A stretch of DNA of 64,000 nucleotides, taken from contig NZ_FNCZ01000001.1 in assembly GCF_900099995.1 (NCBI RefSeq), forward strand, positions 744,001-808,000, given 5' to 3'. The DNA is from Winogradskyella thalassocola. GTDB taxonomy: Bacteria > Bacteroidota > Bacteroidia > Flavobacteriales > Flavobacteriaceae. Shown here in pieces: positions 9,050-16,241 of the stretch. Made by a program: the position numbers and the translations under genes. The notes below the pieces were generated by a model. The model was given only the letters and a program-made list of their open reading frames with translations. It was not told the origin of the DNA and ran no database searches. The first letter of the stretch is position 1. Every line of letters begins with the position of its first letter.

Positions 9050-9577
9050 ATGGATACGAATTTGTTAAACAATTACGTGCTTAAAGCCATAGATGCTTAT
9101 CCATACGAACTAGAAGAAACTGTAGAAAATCTAAACTACGCCTTATCCTACGAAGCAGACAATGCTTATGCCTTGTATTTAATGGGACGTTTACAAGCCG
9201 AACAATTTGGTGATTACGAAAAAGCCAAGCACTATTATGCAGAGGCTTTGGCAAGCAAACTCGATTTTCACAAAGTGTATGCGCACTACATTTTAGTTTT
9301 AATATGGAATGAAGATTACGACGAAGCTCAAAAATTAATTGACTTTGCCTTTACCATAAAAGGATTAAATAAAGGAGAAGTTTATTTATTTCAAGGACAA
9401 CTTTTCGAAATTCTTCAAAAATATAAGAAAGCATTAAAAACTCTAAAGCTCGCAAAAAAGCACGTTTACAATAACAGTCTTATAAGTTTCATCGATTCTG
9501 AAATTAAAAGGATTAAAAACAAAATGGAACCAAAAAAGACTAAAAAAACAAAGTGCAAGAAAAAGAAGAAGAAATAA
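9050..9577 (+). CDS. Tetratricopeptide repeat protein with lysine-rich tail
   Basis: Cytoplasmic protein of 175 residues with no signal peptide. About four TPR-like helical hairpins can be seen (for example ALYLMGRLQAEQFGDYEKAK, AHYILVLIWNEDYDEAQKL, GEVYLFQGQLFEILQKYKKA), so it is probably a protein-binding adaptor. The last 15 residues are almost all lysine and threonine, a basic tail that could touch RNA. It is 46 bp upstream of the ERI-1 exonuclease and likely cotranscribed with it. Its place between the WYL-PhyH regulator and the tRNA-like array suggests a part in RNA repair, which is an inference from context. Confidence 0.75.
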   Translation: MDTNLLNNYVLKAIDAYPYELEETVENLNYALSYEADNAYALYLMGRLQAEQFGDYEKAKHYYAEALASKLDFHKVYAHYILVLIWNEDYDEAQKLIDFAFTIKGLNKGEVYLFQGQLFEILQKYKKALKTLKLAKKHVYNNSLISFIDSEIKRIKNKMEPKKTKKTKCKKKKKK

Positions 9578-9623
9578 GAATTCATCATTCCTAATAAAAT
9601 AGAAATCAAAAAATATAAAAAAC

Positions 9624-10169
9624 ATGAATAAACAAATTATAATTATAGATCTCGAAGCAACCTGTTGGAACGGAAAAGTTCCAGCAGGTCAAGTCAATGA
9701 AATCATAGAAATCGGCATCTGTGTTTTAGATACATCTACAGGATTAATATCTAAAAACGAAGGTATATTAATTAAACCTACACGTTCAGAAGTCAGTCCT
9801 TTTTGTACGGAACTAACAACAATTACACAAGAATTGTTGGACTCAGAAGGTATCACTTTTAAAGACGCTTGTACAAAATTAAGAGAAGACTATGATGCAC
9901 ATCAATACACTTGGGCCAGTTATGGTGCTTACGATCTAAACATGATGAAAAAACAGTGTAAGATTGGAGGAGTAGATTACCCTTTGTCCCAAAACCATAT
10001 CAATGTGAAAACACTGTTTTCAGAAGTTAAAGGTTTAAACCGAAAAGTTGGAATGAATGGTGCATTAGACATCTTAGAAATATCACTAGAAGGCACGCAT
10101 CATAGAGGAATTGATGATGCTAATAACATTGCAAAAATTCTAAATTGGTGTTTAAATCAAAATAAATAA
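9624..10169 (+). CDS. ERI-1/3'hExo-type DEDDh 3'-5' exoribonuclease
   Basis: Single-domain exonuclease of 181 residues. DEDDh motifs are visible: DLEATCW (Exo I, residues 9-15), SYGAYDLNMM (Exo II, about 98-107), and HHRGIDDANNIAKI (Exo III, about 158-171, with the histidine and aspartate). The order and spacing match the ERI-1/3'hExo/KapD group, which trims 3' ends of structured RNAs and, in eukaryotes, of 5.8S rRNA and histone mRNA. The bacterial substrate is not known. Directly followed by the operator-controlled tRNA-like array, it is a candidate for trimming damaged or precursor tRNA 3' ends. Confidence 0.85.
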   Translation: MNKQIIIIDLEATCWNGKVPAGQVNEIIEIGICVLDTSTGLISKNEGILIKPTRSEVSPFCTELTTITQELLDSEGITFKDACTKLREDYDAHQYTWASYGAYDLNMMKKQCKIGGVDYPLSQNHINVKTLFSEVKGLNRKVGMNGALDILEISLEGTHHRGIDDANNIAKILNWCLNQNK

Positions 10170-10207
10170 TTCTGACAAAATTGAATTTAAAACAAAAAAT
10201 AAATCAC

Positions 10208-10243
10208 TACGCAAAAACATTGCGCAATAGTATAGAATATTTG
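10208..10243 (+). promoter_or_regulatory. Operator copy 2 plus -7 box of the tRNA-like array
   Basis: TACGCAA-AAACA-TTGCGCA (10208-10226), one mismatch from a perfect palindrome, then 9 nt, then AATATTTG (10236-10243). Geometry is identical to the site before rtcB. No start codon follows; transcription from about 10250 would first produce a leader hairpin and then the tRNA-like array, so this promoter seems to drive a non-coding RNA, possibly reading on into the slipin. Confidence 0.72.
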
Positions 10244-10291
10244 CATTGTAATTAAAAAGAAGTCTTTTTGGAATCAGACTTTAAAAGTAGC

Positions 10292-10321
10292 GCTCTGCTA
10301 GAAAAAGGAGTCTAGCAGAGC
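10292..10321 (+). ncRNA. Leader hairpin of the array transcript
   Basis: GCTCTGCTAGA (10292-10302) and TCTAGCAGAGC (10311-10321) form a perfect 11-bp stem with the loop AAAAGGAG. Just before it, AGTCT and AGACT (10261-10280) form a second small stem. There is no T-run, so it is not a terminator. It sits 30 nt before the tRNA-Tyr-like element and may protect or mark the 5' end for processing. Confidence 0.6.
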
Positions 10322-10350
10322 TTAATAAAAGTTCTTTGAAATATTAAACC

Positions 10351-10432
10351 GGAAGCATTGAGCAATTGGTTGGCTCGCCAGACTGTAAATCTGGTCTATT
10401 ATAGCTTGTAGGTTCGAGTCCTACTGCTTCCA
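10351..10432 (+). tRNA. tRNA-Tyr(GUA)-like element, first unit of the array
   Basis: A complete cloverleaf: acceptor GGAAGCA/TGCTTCC (7 of 7 pairs), D stem GAGC/GCTC with GG in the loop, anticodon stem CCAGA/TCTGG with loop CTGTAAA (GUA, tyrosine), a 13-nt variable region as expected for type II bacterial tRNA-Tyr, T-arm GTAGG-TTCGAGT-CCTAC, discriminator A. CCA is not encoded (the A is followed by CAT). Position 9 is T, which is unusual. It stands alone inside an RNA-repair locus rather than in a normal tRNA cluster, so it may be a dedicated repair substrate, sensor or decoy instead of, or besides, a decoding tRNA. Confidence 0.75.
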
Positions 10433-10439
10433 CATCAAG

Positions 10440-10523
10440 CAAGTCTTGTTAAGTGTTTCGGTATAGCACTATTGTATAAATCCTTACCAATTGGTATGAG
10501 GTTTTTATATTCAACTTGACTTG
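10440..10523 (+). ncRNA. tRNA-sized element without T-arm
   Basis: CAAGTC (10440-10445) and GACTTG (10518-10523) can close an 84-nt domain like an acceptor stem. Inside are a D-arm-like hairpin (AGTG-TTTCGGTATAG-CACT) and a hairpin CCTTACC-AATT-GGTATGAGG with a 2-nt bulge. There is no TTCGA T-loop, so it is not a normal tRNA. It may be a degenerate or specialised tRNA-like RNA; the fold is by eye only. Confidence 0.4.
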
Positions 10524-10532
10524 AAGGCTTCG

Positions 10533-10555
10533 GGTTATTTGCCAAAAGAATAACC
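10533..10555 (+). ncRNA. Anticodon-arm-like hairpin with GCC in the loop
   Basis: GGTTATT and AATAACC form 7 bp around TGCCAAAAG. TGCCAA resembles the loop of tRNA-Gly(GCC) (TTGCCAA), but the loop has 9 nt and the stem is too long for a canonical anticodon arm. It immediately precedes the first permuted tRNA-like unit. Confidence 0.4.
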
Positions 10556-10559
10556 ACCA

Positions 10560-10627
10560 TCTATGTACACAGGTTCGAATCCTGTCTTCTCTAACGGGAA
10601 GTAGCTAAGTTCGGTTAAGCAGTAGAT
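10560..10627 (+). ncRNA. Circularly permuted tRNA-like unit 1
   Basis: The order is 3' half, then 5' half. 3' half: TCTAT (anticodon stem 39-43), GTAC variable loop, T-arm ACAGG-TTCGAAT-CCTGT, acceptor CTTCTCT, A, A. 5' half: acceptor CGGGAAG, T8, A9, D-arm GCT...GG...AGC, A26, GTAGA (stem 27-31). CTTCTC pairs with GGGAAG (6 of 7 positions, one G-U), and GTAGA pairs with TCTAT (one G-U), so both outer helices of a tRNA form only when the halves are swapped. Consensus G15, C48, G18G19 are present. The anticodon would arise at the ligation junction, so its identity is unknown. Confidence 0.5.
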
Positions 10628-10712
10628 CAATGTGTAGGTTCGAATCCTACCAAGACCAAAAGGTCTTGTGGCGAAACTGGCAGACGCGCAACATTTTAGA
10701 TGTTGTATTTGA
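10627..10712 (+). ncRNA. Circularly permuted tRNA-like unit 2, Leu-type with UUA anticodon
   Basis: T-arm GTAGG-TTCGAAT-CCTAC and acceptor strand CAAGACC (10651-10657) come first. After AAAA the 5' strand GGTCTTG (10662-10668) pairs with it 7 of 7. Then follow T8 G9, a Leu-type D-arm (GGCGAAACTGGCAGACGC), G26 and an anticodon arm CAACA-TTTTAGA-TGTTG (5 of 5 pairs). In the standard register positions 34-36 are TTA (10696-10698), complementary to UAA. TTGA after the arm (10709-10712) can pair with TCAA before the T-arm (10627-10630), as a type II variable stem. No acceptor strand lies downstream, so it cannot be a normal tRNA-Leu gene. It shares a few bases with unit 1. Confidence 0.5.
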
Positions 10713-10713
10713 A

Positions 10714-10730
10714 ATGGACTCATAATCCAT
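10714..10730 (+). ncRNA. Anticodon-arm-like hairpin with CAU
   Basis: ATGGA-CTCATAA-TCCAT: 5-bp stem and 7-nt loop with C32, T33, CAT, A37, A38, exactly the form of a Met or Ile2 anticodon arm. No D-arm, T-arm or acceptor of its own is attached. It follows unit 2 directly. Confidence 0.5.
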
Positions 10731-11126
10731 ATTCCCGAAGAAGGTCACTTTTAAAAATCGACCACCAAGTGCGTCACACTTTAAATGGCAAAAACAAAGT
10801 GAACTAAAACGAGTAATAGCAACTTGTTGTTAGCGCAGTCTAGAAAACACCTTGACATACAAATTGTATTGTAGGTCGCTTTAGGTATTCTTTTAAAGAT
10901 TCATTTTTCAATTATAGTTTCGGCAATCGTCGTTTCAATATTGATAAATCATCTGCAGAACAATTCTAAAAACATTTAAAATCTATTGTATTTCCGTAGT
11001 TAGAAAGATGGTTTTCTTTCGCTTTGTTTTAATTGAATAGTCATTCCGGAAAATGGAATTCTATTATAAATGTATAACCGTTCTGAAGTAAAAAAAAGAA
11101 AACTAAAGGACAAAAAATTAGAAATC
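10731..11126 (+). other. Untranslated stretch between array and slipin
   Basis: No gene of any length is supported here. Small inverted repeats are visible: GGTC...GACC (10743-10763), CACTTT...AAAGTG (about 10778-10802), TACAA...TTGTA and ATTCC...GGAAT (11044-11060). No T-arm, no operator palindrome and no clear terminator were found, so array transcription may continue into the slipin gene. An upstream in-frame ATG at 11070 would extend the slipin by 19 lysine-rich residues. Confidence 0.5.
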
Positions 11127-11255
11127 ATGTATAGAGAAAGAATTCATGCAGGTACAGTAGGTTTGGTGTTTAAAAATGGTAATTACACGCGTGTTATTAC
11201 GGAAGGAAAACATTGGATAAAATTTAGCGAGCAAGTCTTAAGATGCGATTTGTAA
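11127..11255 (+). CDS. Slipin (SPFH/band-7) N-terminal part, ended by an in-frame UAA
   Basis: MYRERIHAGTVGLVFKNGNY and the following residues match the start of the RtcB-associated slipin family. The frame meets TAA at 11253-11255 after VLRCDL. The next codons in the same frame (QAFSAPKALEILLKDE) continue the family sequence without any indel, and the frame is then open to 12227. So a single nonsense codon splits an otherwise intact slipin gene at about codon 42. Either the gene is a recent pseudogene, or the UAA is read through. Start chosen at 11127 on homology of the N-terminus; 11070 is possible. Confidence 0.7.
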   Translation: MYRERIHAGTVGLVFKNGNYTRVITEGKHWIKFSEQVLRCDL

Positions 11256-11288
11256 CAAGCTTTCAGTGCCCCAAAAGCATTAGAAATC

Positions 11289-12227
11289 TTGCTTAAAGAT
11301 GAGGTCTTAGCAGCAATGTTAACTCTAATTGATGTAAAGGATAACGAGATTGTTTTGGTTTACGAAAACAAAAACTTTAAGCGTATCTTAACTGCTGGTC
11401 GTTATACATTTTGGAATAGCTTAATTGACTACAAATTTGTCACTGCCGATTTAAGTAAAATCGAAATAACAGAAGACATCAGTAAAGCCTTGTATAGCAA
11501 TATGCAATTGCGTCAATACATTAGAACTTTTGAAGTTGCCGCTTTTGAAAAAGCCATTATGATTGTTAATGATACGTTTGTTAAAATTTTAGAGCATGGG
11601 ACTTACCATTTCTGGAAAAACGAGCAAACCATTAAAATCGCAAAAGCCGATATGCGTCAGTTGCAATTAGAGGTTGCTGGTCAAGAATTATTGACCAAAG
11701 ACAAAGCGACCGTTCGTATTAACTTTTATGCACAATACCAAGTTACAGATATTGAAACTGCGTTAATGCATAACAAAGATTACGAAAAGCAATTGTACAC
11801 AATTTTGCAATTGGTATTAAGAGCATTTGTGGGTGCTTACACTTTAGACGAATTGTTAGAGCAAAAGGAAACGATTGCCGAAGCGGTTTTGAAAAATGTA
11901 ACAACACAAGGTCAAAAATTGGGTGTTATTGTATTGCATGCAGGTATTAGAGATGTCATTTTACCAGGTGATATGAAAGATATTATGAACCAAGTTTTGA
12001 TTGCTCATAAAAAAGCGCAAGCTAACGTAGTAACCAGACGAGAAGAAACAGCTTCTACACGTAGTTTGTTAAATACCGCGAAATTAATGGAAGACAACAG
12101 CATGTTGTTCAAATTAAAAGAGATGGAATATATTGAGAAAATTGCTGATAAAATTGGCGAAATCACAGTTGCTGGTAACGGTAATGTGATTGAACAATTA
12201 AAGGATATTTTCTCTGTGAATAAGTAA
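11289..12227 (+). CDS. Slipin family protein, main body in the same frame after the UAA
   Basis: Long band-7/SPFH-type protein, as found beside RtcB in many RNA-repair operons. Visible family blocks are DNEIVLVYENKNFKRILTAGRY, AGQELLTKDKATVRINFYAQ, IRDVILPGDMKDIMNQVL and RREETASTRSLLNTAKLMED, followed by a charged C-terminal helix that probably drives oligomerisation. No membrane helix is obvious in this part. The true frame starts upstream at 11127; 11289 is only the first TTG after the stop, so independent translation from here would lack about 50 N-terminal residues. Its role in RNA repair is not settled; membrane tethering of the complex has been suggested for the family. It probably comes from the array transcript, and rtcB has its own promoter. 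Confidence 0.8.
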   Translation: MLKDEVLAAMLTLIDVKDNEIVLVYENKNFKRILTAGRYTFWNSLIDYKFVTADLSKIEITEDISKALYSNMQLRQYIRTFEVAAFEKAIMIVNDTFVKILEHGTYHFWKNEQTIKIAKADMRQLQLEVAGQELLTKDKATVRINFYAQYQVTDIETALMHNKDYEKQLYTILQLVLRAFVGAYTLDELLEQKETIAEAVLKNVTTQGQKLGVIVLHAGIRDVILPGDMKDIMNQVLIAHKKAQANVVTRREETASTRSLLNTAKLMEDNSMLFKLKEMEYIEKIADKIGEITVAGNGNVIEQLKDIFSVNK

Positions 12228-12235
12228 ATTCTATA

Positions 12236-12313
12236 ATCCTGCAAGGTTTCAAAAACCTTGTAGGTATTATAAGTAGCCAAACCTACAAGGACAAAAAAAA
12301 GACCTTGCAGGAT
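12236..12313. repeat. Nested inverted repeats between slipin and rtcB
   Basis: ATCCTGCAAGGT (12236-12247) is repeated inverted as ACCTTGCAGGAT (12302-12313). Between them ACCTTGTAGGT and ACCTACAAGG form a second inverted pair. Two alternative foldings are possible: one long outer stem or two adjacent hairpins. The second hairpin is followed by A-rich, not T-rich, sequence, so termination of the slipin transcript is possible but not clear. The CCTGCAAGG / CCTTGCAGG type is a common dispersed repeat in this family. Confidence 0.65.
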
Positions 12314-12327
12314 AAATAAAATTCTAG

Positions 12328-12363
12328 TACGCAAAACTATTGCGTAGCACACTATAATATTTG
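12328..12363 (+). promoter_or_regulatory. Operator copy 3 plus -7 box of rtcB
   Basis: TACGCAA-AACTA-TTGCGTA (12328-12346) is a perfect palindrome. It is followed after 9 nt by AATATTTG (12356-12363), the -7 box. Start-to-start distance is 28 nt, exactly as at 10208/10236. The palindrome covers the region between the -33 and -7 boxes, where a bound regulator would control polymerase access directly. Confidence 0.78.
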
Positions 12364-12377
12364 TAGTGTTATTAAGA

Positions 12378-13816
<1,439 letters not shown>

Positions 13817-13891
13817 ACCGTAGAAAGGGATAAAAGTGGGCTGACTTTGGTGGGGCTTCTTTTTAAAATCTAGATAATTTATATTTATAAC

Positions 13892-14638
13892 ATGAAATCT
13901 AAAATACTCAAAAAACTATCAGAAATAGAGAAAGATAATAACATAGAAATCCTATTTGCTGTAGAATCTGGAAGTAGAGCTTGGGGTTTTGAGTCGCCAG
14001 ATTCTGATTATGATATACGTTTTGTTTATAAACATAAGAAAGAATGGTATTTAAACCTTTGGGAACAAAAAGATACTATTGAATTTATGACAGAAGATGA
14101 TTTAGATGGTTCGGGTTGGGAACTGAAAAAAGCATTAAAGCTCTTATCAAAATCTAACGCTTCTTTCTTAGGATGGTTATTTTCACCTATTGTATATCGT
14201 GCAAATGAAAATTTTCTAACCGAAATAAAAACTTTAGCTGAAAACAACTTTAATCCTGTTTCAGGGTTTTATCATTACCATAGTATGAGCAAGGGTTTTG
14301 AAGAAACTCTAGAGACAGATGAAATGACTCTTAAAAGCTTCTTCTATGCAATAAGAACTGCTTTGTGTGCTAATTGGATTTATAAAAAAGGAACTGTTCC
14401 TCCAGTATTATTTACTGAATTGTATCTAATTATTGATGAAAAATATCACGCTATTTTAAATAATTTAATTCATTTAAAAAGCAAAGATATTGAGATGAGT
14501 ACAGAACCCGTTAGTGACACTTTAATTAAATTAGTTAGAGATATTGTTTCAGAAAATAACAGCATAAAAAATGAATTAGTAAATAAGAAATCTAATCCTG
14601 AAGAGTTTAATGCATTCTTCTTAAAAACAATAAAATGA
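13892..14638 (+). CDS. RlaP-family nucleotidyltransferase, copy 1
   Basis: DNA polymerase beta-type nucleotidyltransferase of the RNA-repair family known as RlaP (COG3541). The nucleotide-binding motif is ESGSRAWGFESPDSDYDIRF (residues about 26-45), with G-S and D-x-D metal ligands, and then KDTIEFMTEDDLDGSGWELKK-type sequence supplying the third acidic residue. The rest is helical. Family members are linked by gene neighbourhood to RNA ligases and are thought to add nucleotides to RNA ends; the reaction is unproven. ATGA overlap with the next gene shows translational coupling. 75 bp separate it from rtcB without a terminator. Confidence 0.85.
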   Translation: MKSKILKKLSEIEKDNNIEILFAVESGSRAWGFESPDSDYDIRFVYKHKKEWYLNLWEQKDTIEFMTEDDLDGSGWELKKALKLLSKSNASFLGWLFSPIVYRANENFLTEIKTLAENNFNPVSGFYHYHSMSKGFEETLETDEMTLKSFFYAIRTALCANWIYKKGTVPPVLFTELYLIIDEKYHAILNNLIHLKSKDIEMSTEPVSDTLIKLVRDIVSENNSIKNELVNKKSNPEEFNAFFLKTIK

Positions 14639-15687
14639 CAATTGAAAACTTAAAAAAATCAGGATCAATAATCTTTGAAAGTATCAGTGGCAGTAGAGCG
14701 TATGGCTTAGATTCTGCCACTTCTGATACTGATATAAGAGGTGTATTTATTTTACCTAAAGAACAATTCTATTCTTTGAATTATATAGGACAAGTAAATA
14801 ACGAAACTAATGATATCGCTTATTACGAGTTAAATAAATTTTTGGAATTACTTTCAAAAAACAACCCAAATATTATGGAGTTGTTGAATGTTCCTGAAGA
14901 ATGTATACTTTATAAACATCCAATATTTGATTTAATCAAAAAAGAGGATTTTTTATCAAAACTTTGTAAAAACACGTTTGCTAATTATGCATTTACGCAA
15001 ATTAAAAAAGCTAGAGGGTTAAACAAGAAAATTGTAAATCCTGTTGAAAAGGAAAGAAAATCTGTCGAAGACTTTTGTTATGTTAGAGATGAAAAACAAT
15101 CTGTTCTTTTTAAAGATTTTATAACTAGTAAGAAACTGAATTCTGACCATTGTGGACTTGTAAAACTTTCTCACATGAAGGATTGCTATAATTTATTCTA
15201 TAATGAAGATTCAAATTATCATGGAATAGCTCGGACAAATACCAATGAAGTTTGCTTAAGCTCTGTTCCTAAATCAGAAAAACCAATTGCCATTTTATAT
15301 TTTAATATTGATGGTTATTCAACGTATTGCAAAAAGTATAAAGAATATTGGGATTGGGTAGAGAAAAGAAACGAAGAGCGATATAAAAGTAATATTTCGC
15401 ACAGTAAAAATTACGATGCAAAAAACATGATGCATACATTTCGTTTATTACATATGGCCAAAGAAATTGGTTTACATAATGAAATTAATGTTAGGCGCTC
15501 TGATAGAGATTATTTGTTATCAATAAAGAATGCTGAATTTGAATATGATCATTTAGTAAATAAAGCCGAAGAAATGAAAGCTGAACTTGATATGATTTAC
15601 GTTAACTCTGACCTTATTGAAACACCAAACCTAAATGTGGTTAATGAACTGTTGTATAAAATTCGAAATGATTTTTATGATAATTAG
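14635..15687 (+). CDS. RlaP-family nucleotidyltransferase, copy 2
   Basis: Second polymerase-beta-type enzyme, 350 residues. Its core motif is ISGSRAYGLDSATSDTDIRG (residues about 17-36), followed by DIAYYELNKFLELLSKNNPNI, typical of the longer RlaP subgroup. It starts in the ATGA overlap with copy 1. The two copies differ strongly outside the core motif, so this is an old pair with probably different roles rather than a recent duplication. A C-terminal region of about 150 residues (SHSKNYDAKNMMHTFRLLHMA) is helical and of unknown function. It is the last gene of the RNA-repair island. Confidence 0.85.
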   Translation: MTIENLKKSGSIIFESISGSRAYGLDSATSDTDIRGVFILPKEQFYSLNYIGQVNNETNDIAYYELNKFLELLSKNNPNIMELLNVPEECILYKHPIFDLIKKEDFLSKLCKNTFANYAFTQIKKARGLNKKIVNPVEKERKSVEDFCYVRDEKQSVLFKDFITSKKLNSDHCGLVKLSHMKDCYNLFYNEDSNYHGIARTNTNEVCLSSVPKSEKPIAILYFNIDGYSTYCKKYKEYWDWVEKRNEERYKSNISHSKNYDAKNMMHTFRLLHMAKEIGLHNEINVRRSDRDYLLSIKNAEFEYDHLVNKAEEMKAELDMIYVNSDLIETPNLNVVNELLYKIRNDFYDN

Positions 15688-15825
15688 TGTCTCTTTAAAA
15701 GTAAATATTTAAAAATAACTGTTACCTGATTAGTCGTGAAAATTATTAGTAAAAGCAATTAATTATCTGTAAATAAAAGGATTATGTAAAACAATAAGTT
15801 GCGATTTACGTAGTAACAGAAAATG

Positions 15826-15898
15826 AAAAAGGATGAACAGTTGTTCATCCTTTTTGCCCCAAATCTACCATAAACTTAACCTACTTATGTTATGGTGA
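15826..15898 (-). ncRNA. Candidate small RNA, copy 1, with own -7 box and terminator
   Basis: Read on the minus strand: TATATTTG (15909-15902, perfect TAnnTTTG), then TCACCATAAC..., a 43-nt block containing ACCATAA...TTATGGT and GATTTGGGGC, then a 14-bp hairpin (AAAAAGGATGAACA with its complement) ending in TTTTT. A second copy lies at 16060. The 43-nt block differs in one base between copies, while the terminator hairpins differ in sequence but keep their pairing. This points to a functional RNA of about 70 nt. It may belong to a known flavobacterial RNA family, which I cannot check. On the plus strand the hairpin can also terminate the RlaP transcript. Besides the two copies, the gap 15688-16241 holds nothing I recognise. 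Confidence 0.5.
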
Positions 15899-16059
15899 GT
15901 CAAATATAAGTGGACAATATTGTAAGTAATGCATTTTTTGGATAAACGACCTATATATTAGTCTAAGCGTGGAAAGTGCAATATTTATAAGATAATAACT
16001 GTATAAATACACATTACATATAATTATAGGTCTTATAGTATTATTTCAATAAAGTGCAT

Positions 16060-16133
16060 AAAAAAAGGTGAACGAAGTTCACCTTTTTTTGCCCCAAATC
16101 TACCATGAACTTAACCTACTTATGTTATGGTGA
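16060..16133 (-). ncRNA. Candidate small RNA, copy 2
   Basis: Same architecture as copy 1: a -7-like box TACATTGG two nt before TCACCATAAC, the 43-nt conserved block (one A/G difference), then GGTGAAC-TTC-GTTCACC with flanking A and T runs as terminator. It lies between the 3' end of the PurF-like gene and copy 1. Since the terminator stem differs from copy 1 but still pairs perfectly, the structure rather than the sequence of this part is conserved. Confidence 0.5.
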
Positions 16134-16241
16134 TACCAATGTATATTTAATTTGTTAAAAAGAATCAATAATCCGACGAAATACATTTTAATCCGGTAAA
16201 CCACTCATTTTCTCGGGTTAATGGCTCTTTTAAACGAATAT

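Noticed and set aside
10595..10658. Ordinary tRNA from CGGGAAG to CAAGACCA
   Set aside because: The acceptor strands do not pair, and there is no anticodon stem-loop between D-arm and T-arm.
10535..10723. 62-codon minus-strand frame across the array
   Set aside because: It runs antisense to the tRNA-like structures, resembles no protein and includes reverse-complemented T-arms.
10662..10730. Ordinary tRNA-Leu gene starting at GGTCTTG
   Set aside because: D-arm and anticodon arm fit, but no T-arm and no CAAGACC acceptor strand follow within 150 nt; the matching strand lies upstream.
12005..12352. 115-codon minus-strand frame over slipin 3' end and rtcB operator
   Set aside because: Antisense shadow of the well-conserved slipin end; it would run through the operator palindrome.
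13817..13891. Terminator between rtcB and the first RlaP gene
   Set aside because: No stem of useful length was found; a weak TATATTTA box could give an internal promoter, but there is no operator palindrome.
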